Notes under the pieces: generated by a model
Database searches by the model: none
The model's input: only the letters and a program-made list of their open reading frames with translations
What the model was told of the DNA's origin: nothing
Program-made: the position numbers and the translations under genes
In this document: positions 56,612-64,000 of the stretch, piece by piece
Position numbering within the stretch: the first letter of the stretch is position 1
Layout: every line of letters begins with the position of its first letter
Origin: Halalkalibacillus sediminis
GTDB taxonomy: Bacteria > Bacillota > Bacilli > Bacillales > Alkalibacillaceae
Reading direction: 5' to 3'
Assembly: GCF_002844535.1 (NCBI RefSeq)
Contig: NZ_PJNH01000001.1
Location: 806,001-870,000, forward strand
DNA length: 64,000 nt

Positions 56612-57610
56612 TTACTTATTATCATCGTAATCGTCATTCTCTTTCTTGCTAAGTTTACCAATCATATCTCTCATGTCAGTGTCTGCTAATACGTTCTTGT
56701 AGTTGACGTAATCCATGACACCCATATTACCATTGCGAAGTGCTTCAGCAAGTGCTTGAGGTACAAGTGCTTCTGCTTCAACAACTTTAGCTTGCATTTC
56801 TTGTACTTTTGCAACGTTTTCTTGCTCTTGTGCTACTGCCATTGCACGACGCTCTTCAGCTTTCGCTTGAGCGATATTCTTATCTGCTTCTGCTTGGTCA
56901 GTCTGTAAAATTGCGCCGATGTTTTTACCGATATCAATATCAGCAATATCGATAGACAAGATTTCAAATGCTGTACCTGAATCCAAGCCTTTAGAAAGAA
57001 CATTCTTAGATATAAGGTCAGGATTCTCTAATACTTTGCTGTGACTTTCAGATGAACCAATCGTACTTACGATTCCTTCACCAACACGAGCAATAACCGT
57101 ATCCTCACCAGCACCACCAACAAGACGATCGATATTCGCGCGCACAGTGATTCTAGCTTTCGCTTTAACTTCGATACCATCCATTGCAACACCAGCGATG
57201 AATGGAGTTTCGATAACTTTAGGGTTAACACTCATTTGAACGGCTTCTAATACGTCACGTCCAGCTAAATCAATAGCTGCAGCACGCTCGAAGCTCAATT
57301 CAATATTGGCACGTTGAGCAGCAATCAAAGCATTTACAACTCGGTCAACGTTACCGCCTGCTAAGTAGTGACTCTCCAATTGATTGGTATTTACATCTAC
57401 ACCCGCTTTATGTGCCTTGATCAAAGGGTTGATCACCATTTTTGGTACAACCCGACGTAAACGCATTCCAATCAGAGTGAAGATACTGATTTTAACACCT
57501 GCAGCAAGGGCGCTTATCCAGAGCATTACTGGAACAAACGTGAATAAAATTGCAATAGCAATAATCAGTACTGCAACTAGCAATAATGGAAATAAATCCG
57601 CATAGTTCAT
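56612..57610 (-). CDS. floA: Flotillin-like protein FloA
   Basis: 332-residue scaffold of functional membrane microdomains: an N-terminal hairpin-like membrane segment (about 5-50), an SPFH-like domain, and a coiled coil with an Ala/Glu repeat ([20 protein letters not shown], about 250-285). AGGAGGAATATG precedes ATG. It follows yqeZ, its usual partner. Confidence 0.95.
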   Translation of the reverse strand: MNYADLFPLLLVAVLIIAIAILFTFVPVMLWISALAAGVKISIFTLIGMRLRRVVPKMVINPLIKAHKAGVDVNTNQLESHYLAGGNVDRVVNALIAAQRANIELSFERAAAIDLAGRDVLEAVQMSVNPKVIETPFIAGVAMDGIEVKAKARITVRANIDRLVGGAGEDTVIARVGEGIVSTIGSSESHSKVLENPDLISKNVLSKGLDSGTAFEILSIDIADIDIGKNIGAILQTDQAEADKNIAQAKAEERRAMAVAQEQENVAKVQEMQAKVVEAEALVPQALAEALRNGNMGVMDYVNYKNVLADTDMRDMIGKLSKKENDDYDDNK

Positions 57611-57635
57611 TTACATATTCCTCCTAATATCTTTT

Positions 57636-58961
57636 TTATTTATCGTGAACTTCTCGAACCACAATCCGAGAACCTTCCACTTTTACAACCTTGATCTTTG
57701 TACCGGCGGCGATAAAGCCACCTTCAGACACGACATCCAACCTCTCATCATCAATGACAGCTGTTCCGGCTGGTCTTAAATAAGTCAGTGCCTCTCCTTC
57801 TTTACCAATAAGTTCCATCCGATTAGAGTTTGAAACATAACCTAAATCAGTCGTGGTTTGATCAGTTAATACAATCTTACCAAAAATTCCTTTATTAAAG
57901 TCCAATTTTCTAAATAAAATAAATATTCCTACCAACGCAATCAATAATGCAATTCCTATACTAAATGCCATATAGCCTAAATCAGCTCCAGCTACAAGCA
58001 TTGCTCCCAATATGGCTCCTCCTCCAATGACTCCTAGAATGCCACTTGGGACAAATATCTCTAGAACAATTAACACGATTCCTAAGATGAATAATATGAT
58101 GCTTTCATATCCAGCAAATCCTGCAATTAAATGTCCATAAAAGAACAACAACAATGCAGATAGGCCCATTATCCCTGGTATTCCGAATCCAGGAGAATAT
58201 AATTCTACAATCAACCCCAAGCTCGCTACAGAAAGTAAAATAGGAATTACAACCGGACTAGTTACAAAACGTGCGATGTGCTCAGAAAATGTCAGTTCTG
58301 TTTCTACGACCTGTGGATTCTTAATATCAAGCATTTCGAAGAGTTCTGCACGATTTTCGGCTGTACCTTCAGAATAACCTACTTCCAAAGCCTCATCAGC
58401 ACGCAAGGTCAGATAATCCCCTTCCCCTGCACGATATTCTGATAAATCAAGGTCTGGATTTGCCATCGCCTCTGCGTATAATGGGTCACGGTCATTTTGC
58501 TCAGCAGCTGCAGTCATCGCTGCTATCCAAGCAGACTGTGCTTTTTCATCTGCAGCAGTTCCGTCCCCTACAATGACTCCCGAAGCTCCCATTGTCGCAC
58601 CCGGCCTGAAGTAAATTTCCTGTGCATTCAATGCTATGTATGAGCCAGCAGAAAGCGCTTGATTGATGATATAAGCAGCATTCGGGATTTCCACGCTGGA
58701 AATTAAAGTAGCAATCTCTTCAGCAGAATCCACTCTACCCCCAGGAGAGTTTATTTCAAAAACAATGTAATCGGCATAAGCTTCCTCAGCTTCCTGAATA
58801 CTTCGTTCTAAGAAAGCGACCAGGCCTCTTTCAACCTCGTTTTCGATCGGTATCACATAAACATCTGTTGAAGACTCGTGGTTATCAGCTGTAACACCCG
58901 CCTGATTAATCCATATAAATGATAATGCAAAGATTAAGAAAATATATAATTTCTTTTTCAC
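57636..58961 (-). CDS. yqeZ: NfeD long-form protein with ClpP-class protease domain (YqeZ)
   Basis: 441 residues: signal peptide (1-24), an extracellular ClpP-like serine protease domain (about 30-220) with the SAGSYIALNA (Ser nucleophile) motif, four or five helices, and a C-terminal NfeD OB-fold (about 370-440). Works with FloA in membrane organisation. The start is GTG 58961 behind GGGGGGGG. First gene of the yqeZ-floA-yqfB unit. Confidence 0.93.
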   Translation of the reverse strand: MKKKLYIFLIFALSFIWINQAGVTADNHESSTDVYVIPIENEVERGLVAFLERSIQEAEEAYADYIVFEINSPGGRVDSAEEIATLISSVEIPNAAYIINQALSAGSYIALNAQEIYFRPGATMGASGVIVGDGTAADEKAQSAWIAAMTAAAEQNDRDPLYAEAMANPDLDLSEYRAGEGDYLTLRADEALEVGYSEGTAENRAELFEMLDIKNPQVVETELTFSEHIARFVTSPVVIPILLSVASLGLIVELYSPGFGIPGIMGLSALLLFFYGHLIAGFAGYESIILFILGIVLIVLEIFVPSGILGVIGGGAILGAMLVAGADLGYMAFSIGIALLIALVGIFILFRKLDFNKGIFGKIVLTDQTTTDLGYVSNSNRMELIGKEGEALTYLRPAGTAVIDDERLDVVSEGGFIAAGTKIKVVKVEGSRIVVREVHDK

Positions 58962-59052
58962 AAGACCCCCCCCATTTCTAGATATTACTTCTACTACGAT
59001 TAATATGATTAAAAAGTTTCATTTCTATTAGTATTTACACTTGTTAATAAAA

Positions 59053-59135
59053 ATAAATACCTGACAGACCGACAAATCGAACGCACAACTATTGTTAGTA
59101 CGCTTTCAACGATTTGTCGAAATGCCAGGCATTCA
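59053..59135 (-). terminator. Extended hairpin and terminator after yqeY
   Basis: CGACAAATCG (59070-59079) pairs perfectly with CGATTTGTCG (59110-59119); outside, AATACCTGACA and TGCCAGGCATT pair at 9 of 11 positions. The stem spans about 77 bases. On the minus strand it is followed by TATTTATTTTTATT. Confidence 0.8.
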
Positions 59136-59147
59136 TCAAGCAACCCC

Positions 59148-59594
59148 TTATGTTAATTGTTTCATGACAATTTGATTTACTTTTGAACCGTCAGCTTTTC
59201 CTTGAACTTTCGGCATAACTGCGCTCATTACTCTTCCCATATCTTGTTTAGAGCTAGCGCCTACTTCCTCAATTGTCTCCTGAATTACTTGTTTTAATTC
59301 ATCATCAGTCAGCTGCTTCGGTAAATATTGTTCAATAATGACTAGCTCTTGCTCAGTCTTTACTGCTAGATCCTCACGATCAGCTTCTCTGAACTCTTGG
59401 AGGGAATCTTTCCTTTGCTTAACTTCACGAGTAAGAACTTGGAGCTCTTCTTCTTCAGAAAGTTCTCCATCCTTTTTCTTGATCGCTTCGTTTTGCAAAG
59501 ACGCCTTAACCATACGGATGACGGTTAATTTATCTTTCTCCTTATTCCGCATTGCTTGTTTCATATCTTCATTTAATCGTTCAAGCAAAGTCAT
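59148..59594 (-). CDS. yqeY: YqeY/GatB-domain protein
   Basis: 148-residue protein with the C-terminal helical GatB/YqeY domain (TRVMS-type region [20 protein letters not shown]), which binds tRNA in GatB. Role of the free-standing protein unknown. It lies 16 bases after rpsU and is likely cotranscribed. Confidence 0.94.
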   Translation of the reverse strand: MTLLERLNEDMKQAMRNKEKDKLTVIRMVKASLQNEAIKKKDGELSEEEELQVLTREVKQRKDSLQEFREADREDLAVKTEQELVIIEQYLPKQLTDDELKQVIQETIEEVGASSKQDMGRVMSAVMPKVQGKADGSKVNQIVMKQLT

Positions 59595-59610
59595 CCAGTG
59601 TTACACCCTC

Positions 59611-59787
59611 TTACTTTTTGCGCTTTCTAGCAGCCTCAGATTTTTTCTTTCTACGAACACTAGGCTTATCGTAGAATTCACGTTTACGATACTCAGACAA
59701 CGTTCCACTCTTTGAAACGCCGCGTCTGAAGCGTCGAAGAGCATCCTCAATAGACTCATTCTTTTTCACGCGAGTTGAATTTGACAT
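59611..59787 (-). CDS. rpsU: 30S ribosomal protein S21
   Basis: 58 residues, strongly basic. [20 protein letters not shown] and [14 protein letters not shown] are diagnostic. GGAGGGAGGG precedes ATG. First gene of the rpsU-yqeY pair. Confidence 0.97.
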   Translation of the reverse strand: MSNSTRVKKNESIEDALRRFRRGVSKSGTLSEYRKREFYDKPSVRRKKKSEAARKRKK

Positions 59788-59940
59788 GCTCTACCCTCCC
59801 TCCAAATGAAACACGTAAATAAGTGCAAATTAGTGCACTCAACATATTATATTAAACAATGAGCCTCAGGTCAATAATCAATATCCCTATTCAAGCATGA
59901 AAATACTTACACACCATACAATAGATTGAGGTGAGATGCG

Positions 59941-60852
59941 GTGTACACTCTATTTCTATCATTTGCAGTTTATTTATCTATTTTTCTTTTAGGGATTGCC
60001 TATTTGAGATATGGTTGTAGTGGAATTACTCAGCCATTAGTTAAGGAAATTGAAAAACATCAAACCATTTTAAATGGCCTTTGGTTAGGATTTTTTCTGA
60101 CGTTACTCTTGCAAAGCAGCTCAGCTTCCATAGCTCTTTTTATCATATTCTTTGCATCTACATCTTTGTCAATTCCTTTTATAATCAGTTACTTAATTGG
60201 AGCAAATGTTGCTACTACCATCACTTCCCAACTTTTTGTATGGAATGATCAAACTCTTATGTTTATTTGCCTTCTTGCAGGTTTAATTCTTATATTCAAT
60301 AAACGAAACATTATCCACTGGGTCGGAGCTATTTTATTAGGTCTCGGGGTCATATACAGTTCATTACTCGGATTTCGTTCGCTTAGCATTTTTCTTGATA
60401 ATCCATTAGTTGAGCAATCTCTTCTTTCTGGACAACCCCTCATACAAATCATCACAGGGATCCTAATAACAAGTATCGTTCAATCTTCCACCGTGCTGAC
60501 CGGAATTTTGATGAGTATAAATGATGGTACTGGCTTATCTTTAGTCCACATTTATTACCTTTTGTTAGGGGCAAATATAGGTACTTGTATTTCCGTATGG
60601 ATTGTCACCCTCACTCAACCTTCCCATACAAGAATTATTGCCTATGCACATATTTTGATGAATATCATCGGTGCTTTCATCGCCTACCCAGCGATTGTTA
60701 GTGGTTTTATCATACAATGGAGTGAATCTATAACTTCTTCTACTGATCAACAAATTGTTTATATCAGTTTTTTATACAATTTATTCACAGGATTGATTTT
60801 CTTAATATTCATCAAACCTATTTCAAGAACTTTAGGCTTATTGAGAAGATAA
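59941..60852 (+). CDS. yqeW: Short Na/Pi-cotransporter family protein (YqeW)
   Basis: 303 residues with eight or nine helices, and the paired QSSSASIAL and QSSTVLTG motifs with GANVATT/GANIGTC of the NptA family. Lacks the PhoU-like C-terminal domain present in the protein at 28146. Position next to rpsU-yqeY-yqeZ agrees with B. subtilis yqeW. The start is GTG 59941 behind GAGGTGAG. Confidence 0.88.
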   Translation: MYTLFLSFAVYLSIFLLGIAYLRYGCSGITQPLVKEIEKHQTILNGLWLGFFLTLLLQSSSASIALFIIFFASTSLSIPFIISYLIGANVATTITSQLFVWNDQTLMFICLLAGLILIFNKRNIIHWVGAILLGLGVIYSSLLGFRSLSIFLDNPLVEQSLLSGQPLIQIITGILITSIVQSSTVLTGILMSINDGTGLSLVHIYYLLLGANIGTCISVWIVTLTQPSHTRIIAYAHILMNIIGAFIAYPAIVSGFIIQWSESITSSTDQQIVYISFLYNLFTGLIFLIFIKPISRTLGLLRR

Positions 60853-60855
60853 ATC

Positions 60856-60892
60856 AAAAAATCCTCCACTCATCACCGAGTAGAGGATTTCA
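60856..60892. terminator. Bidirectional terminator between yqeW and deoC
   Basis: AAATCCTCCACTC pairs with GAGTAGAGGATTT (one mismatch) around ATCACC; A-tract on one side, TCATTA on the other. Confidence 0.85.
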
Positions 60893-60897
60893 TTAAA

Positions 60898-61569
60898 TTA
60901 ATAATCACTGGTACCTTCATTTCCTGAAACGATATCAACACCTGCAGAAGCCCCGATTCGAGTAGCTCCTGCATCAATCATTGCATTTGCATCCTCAAGG
61001 TTTCTGACCCCACCTGAAGCTTTAACACCCATTTCAGGTCCTACCGTCAGTCGCATTAAACGAATGTCATCAACCGTTGCACCACCACCTGAAAATCCAG
61101 TAGATGTTTTGACAAAGTCCGCTCCAGCTTTTTTAGCAAGTTCACATGCTTTGATTTTTTCATCATTCTCAAGAAGTGCTGTTTCGATGATAACTTTTAC
61201 TAGTGCTTTTCCTTTTGCAGCATCAACCACAGCTTGAATGTCACTTTCTACCTCTTCATAACGTCCATCTTTCAATGATCCGATATTAATGACCATATCA
61301 ATTTCAGTTGCTCCATTTTCAATCGCATTGGATGTCTCAAAAGATTTGGTCTCTGACGTTGTAGCACCTAATGGAAAACCAATAACCGTACATACTTTTA
61401 CTTCTGAATCTTTAAGAAGTTCATAGCAGTGGCTTACCCAAGTAGGGTTCACACATACAGAAGCAAAACTATAAGTCTTTGCCTCTTCACAAATTTGGTT
61501 GATTTTTTCTGCTTGGGTTTCTGGTTTTAGCTGGGTATGATCAATCATGGACGCTAGTTGTTTATTCAT
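60898..61569 (-). CDS. deoC: Deoxyribose-phosphate aldolase
   Basis: Splits 2-deoxyribose 5-phosphate to glyceraldehyde 3-phosphate and acetaldehyde. 223 residues; Schiff-base Lys in FVKTSTGF (about 152), second Lys in VKASGG (about 181), and DHTQLKPE at the N-terminus. The start is ATG 61569 behind AGGAGTGG; a GTG nine bases earlier falls inside this site. Usually in a deo cluster; here alone between mtaB and yqeW. Confidence 0.95.
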   Translation of the reverse strand: MNKQLASMIDHTQLKPETQAEKINQICEEAKTYSFASVCVNPTWVSHCYELLKDSEVKVCTVIGFPLGATTSETKSFETSNAIENGATEIDMVINIGSLKDGRYEEVESDIQAVVDAAKGKALVKVIIETALLENDEKIKACELAKKAGADFVKTSTGFSGGGATVDDIRLMRLTVGPEMGVKASGGVRNLEDANAMIDAGATRIGASAGVDIVSGNEGTSDY

Positions 61570-61594
61570 GTTATCCACTCCTATTGAATTTTTA

Positions 61595-62941
61595 TTAAAT
61601 TACTTCCTTCTGACTGGAGTCATCCATCACACGGACGAAAGTTCCTTCATTGTAAGGATAACCTGGTTTTGTGATTTTCACTCGGACAATTTTGCCAATC
61701 ATGTCTTCTGTTCCTTCAAATACAACTTTCATGTAATTATCTGAATAACCTTCAAACAAATTACTAGTCGGATCCTTCTTAAATCTTTCTTCAGGGATAA
61801 CTTCTAAAACTTCCCCTTCATATTCTGAGGCATATTCCTTCGCCTGTTGGTCAGAGAGCTCGATTAAACGATGAACCCGATCATTTTTAACATCATCACT
61901 TACTTGGTCTTTCATTCTGGCTGCAGGGGTCCCTGTACGCTGAGAGTATGGGAAAACATGCAGTTCTGAAAAACCGATTTTCTGAATGGATCGATAAGTT
62001 TCCATAAATTCTTCATCAGTTTCGCCTGGAAAACCAACGATAACATCAGATGTAATCGCAAGACCCGGTAAAGCTTTTTTCACTTTTTCTACACGGCCAT
62101 GATAAAACTCCATCGTATATTTGCGTCGCATTCTTTTAAGAACAGTATCAGAGCCTGACTGAAGTGGAATATGCAAGTGACGCACAATTTTATCTGATTC
62201 ATTGAGAACATCAATCACTTCGTCAGTAATCTGGCTTGCCTCAATAGAGGAAATTCGAATACGTTTCAAACCTACAACCTTTCTATCCAACTCACGTAAC
62301 AGAGCAGCAAGATTGTAGTCCTTCAAGTCTTCACCATAACCACCTGTATGAATTCCCGTCAAAACGATTTCCTGATAGCCCGCATCGACTAATTGTTGAG
62401 CTTGTTTTATTACATCCTCAGGTGGTCTGGAGCGCATTAGACCACGCGCCCAAGGAATGATACAAAACGTGCAGAAATTGTTACAACCTTCCTGGATTTT
62501 CAGGGAAGCTCTTGTACGGTCAGTAAATTGTGGTACGTCCATTTCTTCGAACACACGAGTTTTCATGATATTAGAAACACCGTTGATCGGTTGGCGTGCA
62601 TCTTTATATTCTTCTATGTACTCCAGCATCTTTCGACGCTCCTGTGTTCCAACCACAATATCAACACCTGGGATATTCATAATTTCATCAGGTGAAGTCT
62701 GTGCATAACATCCAGTTACACATATAACTGCATCAGGATTTTTTCTAATTGCACGACGAATTACCTGGCGACTTTTCTTGTCCCCAGTGTTAGTCACTGT
62801 ACATGTATTAATTACATAAACGTCAGAGTGTTGGTCGAACTCCACACGTTCGTAGTCACTTTCTTTAAAAAACTGCCAAATGGCTTCAGTTTCATAATGG
62901 TTTACCTTACAGCCAAGGGTGTGAAATGCAACTGTTGTCAC
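61595..62941 (-). CDS. mtaB: tRNA t6A37 methylthiotransferase MtaB
   Basis: Converts t6A37 to ms2t6A37 in tRNAs that read ANN codons. 448 residues: N-terminal MTTase domain with Cys in LGCKVN, NTCTVT and GCYAQT; radical SAM motif CNNFCTFC (about 148-155); C-terminal TRAM domain. The start is GTG 62941, six bases after GGAGGTG; the ATG 62956 would sit within the end of rsmE. Coupled to rsmE. B. subtilis yqeV. Confidence 0.95.
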   Translation of the reverse strand: MTTVAFHTLGCKVNHYETEAIWQFFKESDYERVEFDQHSDVYVINTCTVTNTGDKKSRQVIRRAIRKNPDAVICVTGCYAQTSPDEIMNIPGVDIVVGTQERRKMLEYIEEYKDARQPINGVSNIMKTRVFEEMDVPQFTDRTRASLKIQEGCNNFCTFCIIPWARGLMRSRPPEDVIKQAQQLVDAGYQEIVLTGIHTGGYGEDLKDYNLAALLRELDRKVVGLKRIRISSIEASQITDEVIDVLNESDKIVRHLHIPLQSGSDTVLKRMRRKYTMEFYHGRVEKVKKALPGLAITSDVIVGFPGETDEEFMETYRSIQKIGFSELHVFPYSQRTGTPAARMKDQVSDDVKNDRVHRLIELSDQQAKEYASEYEGEVLEVIPEERFKKDPTSNLFEGYSDNYMKVVFEGTEDMIGKIVRVKITKPGYPYNEGTFVRVMDDSSQKEVI

Positions 62942-62946
62942 ACCAC

Positions 62947-63699
62947 TCACCTCCATTCTTCAAAATAAAAGGAAATAGCGGATAACACATAAAGTGGAGC
63001 TGTTTCCGTTCTTAGAATTCTAGGTCCTAAACGGATCGATTTAAACTGATTCGATGTCAAAAACGAAATTTCATCATTGGATAGACCACCCTCTGGTCCA
63101 ATTACAACCAATAAATTGTCGCCAGGAGAAATTTGTTTAAGTGCTTCTGCAAATGAACCATCTTCTGAAGGTGCTTTTGCTTCTAATTCACTTGCTACAA
63201 ATAAATGATCATAAGTATTTTCGCTTAAAACCTCTTTCAATGTGTGCTTCTCATGAATCAAAGGTAACTTAGAGCGATGGGATTGTTCTGCCGCTTCTTT
63301 AGAAATTTTTCGTAATCTAGAAAGTTTTTTGCTTTCCTTTTTCGAATCCCATTTGACTATCGAACGGTCCATTTGAACAGGTATAAAAGCAAACATCCCT
63401 AATTCGGTTCCTTTTTGGACAATTAACTCTAACTTATCACCTTTAGGAAGTCCTTGGACAATTGTCACTTTTACCGGCATTTCTTGTTTTTCATCTAATG
63501 CTTCGACAAGAGCACCAGTCACTTTATCATCAGTAATTTCTGTAATCTCCACTAAATAAGAAGACCCATCGACATTACAACAGATGATTTTATCACCAGA
63601 AGTCATTCTCATCACATTGACAATGTGATGTCTATCCTCTCCATCAATGTGAACTTGTTCTTTTGTCCAATTATTATCGGATATGAAATAACGTTGCAT
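62947..63699 (-). CDS. rsmE: 16S rRNA m3U1498 methyltransferase RsmE
   Basis: Methylates U1498 of 16S rRNA. 250 residues: N-terminal PUA-like domain, C-terminal SPOUT knot with VIGPEGGLSNDEI (about 200-212) and RLGPRILRTETA. In a chain with prmA upstream and mtaB downstream. B. subtilis yqeU. Confidence 0.95.
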   Translation of the reverse strand: MQRYFISDNNWTKEQVHIDGEDRHHIVNVMRMTSGDKIICCNVDGSSYLVEITEITDDKVTGALVEALDEKQEMPVKVTIVQGLPKGDKLELIVQKGTELGMFAFIPVQMDRSIVKWDSKKESKKLSRLRKISKEAAEQSHRSKLPLIHEKHTLKEVLSENTYDHLFVASELEAKAPSEDGSFAEALKQISPGDNLLVVIGPEGGLSNDEISFLTSNQFKSIRLGPRILRTETAPLYVLSAISFYFEEWR

Positions 63700-63713
63700 T
63701 TTGATAACCTCTA

Positions 63714-64000
63714 TTATTCAGGTTTTTTGGCCACAATTGAAATCCAGTCTTCCATCTGATTCACTTCGATAATTTCAAAACCTGATTCAACTAATGTCTG
63801 TTTTACCAAGTCCTTCTTAGCTTTAATAATACCAGATGTAATGAATACTCCTCCAGGTTTAAGTCTTTCAAATGCATCGTCTGTGAACTGAACAATGATT
63901 TCGGCCAGAATGTTTGAAACAATCAAATCACTCGTAGAAGTAATACCCTCTAAAAGGTTATTTTTTGATGCATCTACACGGTCATTGACTTTGTTCAACT
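63714..64000 (-). CDS. prmA: Ribosomal protein L11 methyltransferase PrmA, C-terminal end
   Basis: Last ~95 codons of a gene that begins beyond the window. SDLIVSNILAEII is the SAM-family motif IV region of PrmA, followed by PGGVFITSGII. It lies 14 bases before rsmE, its usual partner. Only the C-terminal Rossmann part is visible, so no start can be given. Confidence 0.9.
   Translation of the reverse strand, partial: LNKVNDRVDASKNNLLEGITSTSDLIVSNILAEIIVQFTDDAFERLKPGGVFITSGIIKAKKDLVKQTLVESGFEIIEVNQMEDWISIVAKKPE

Noticed and set aside
59338-59715. Plus-strand open frame of 125 codons
   Set aside because: Antisense to yqeY and rpsU, both certain genes.

Overview
The window is a stretch of chromosome from a low-GC, endospore-forming member of the Bacillaceae. 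Gene content and order follow the Bacillus subtilis yqh-yqg-yqf-yqe region: gcvT-gcvPA-gcvPB, comG, yqgX, sodA-yqgE-pbpA, ispG, ispH, cccA, sigA-dnaG, era, phoH, yqfC-yqfD, floA, rpsU, mtaB, rsmE. Acidic low-complexity tails on secreted or membrane proteins (LtaS-like sulfatase, PBP2, cytochrome c550) point to a halophilic or halotolerant genus of the Halobacillus/Pontibacillus kind. That is an inference; no species marker was used. Almost everything is core chromosome. I see no insertion sequence, prophage or CRISPR array.

Layout. 1-2.6 kb: a B12-dependent ribonucleotide reductase, cut by the window edge, with two NrdR-box-like palindromes upstream, then a membrane rhodanese. 2.6-6.9 kb: the glycine cleavage operon behind a tandem glycine riboswitch. 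6.9-9.3 kb: the SNF2 helicase YqhH and its partner YqhG. 9.4-13.9 kb: shikimate kinase, and divergently the seven-gene comG pseudopilus operon. 13.9-16.8 kb: tRNA-Gln, small conserved membrane proteins, a metallo-hydrolase and a FetAB-like transporter. 17-22 kb: an LtaS-type sulfatase with an acidic tail, YqgQ, the rhomboid protease GluP and two small anchored proteins. 22-27 kb: rpmG, 5-formyl-THF cyclo-ligase, PBP2, an MFS protein, MnSOD. 27.3-28.1 kb: five tRNAs preceded by a duplicated leader. 28-37.9 kb: a Na/Pi transporter, isoprenoid enzymes IspG and IspH, a lytic transglycosylase, endonuclease IV, CshB. 38-41.2 kb: guaA with its own guanine riboswitch, and guaB. 41.3-50.2 kb: YqfO, TrmK, cytochrome c550, SigA, DnaG, PpsR, CcpN, RecO, YqzL. 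50.3-55.9 kb: era, dgkA, ybeY, a shortened pgpH, phoH, yqfD, yqfC. 56-64 kb: FloA/NfeD membrane-domain genes, yqeY, rpsU, yqeW, deoC, mtaB, rsmE and the end of prmA.

The departures from the usual layout are the most informative part. PgpH has lost its extracellular sensor domain. glcK, glyQS, cdd, yqxD and sinIR/tasA are not at their usual places. A 150-bp tandem duplication lies in the tRNA leader and carries a fragment of tRNA-Asn. A plus-strand small RNA may lie upstream of dnaG. Several genes start with TTG behind good ribosome-binding sites. No clearly new multi-gene system is visible.
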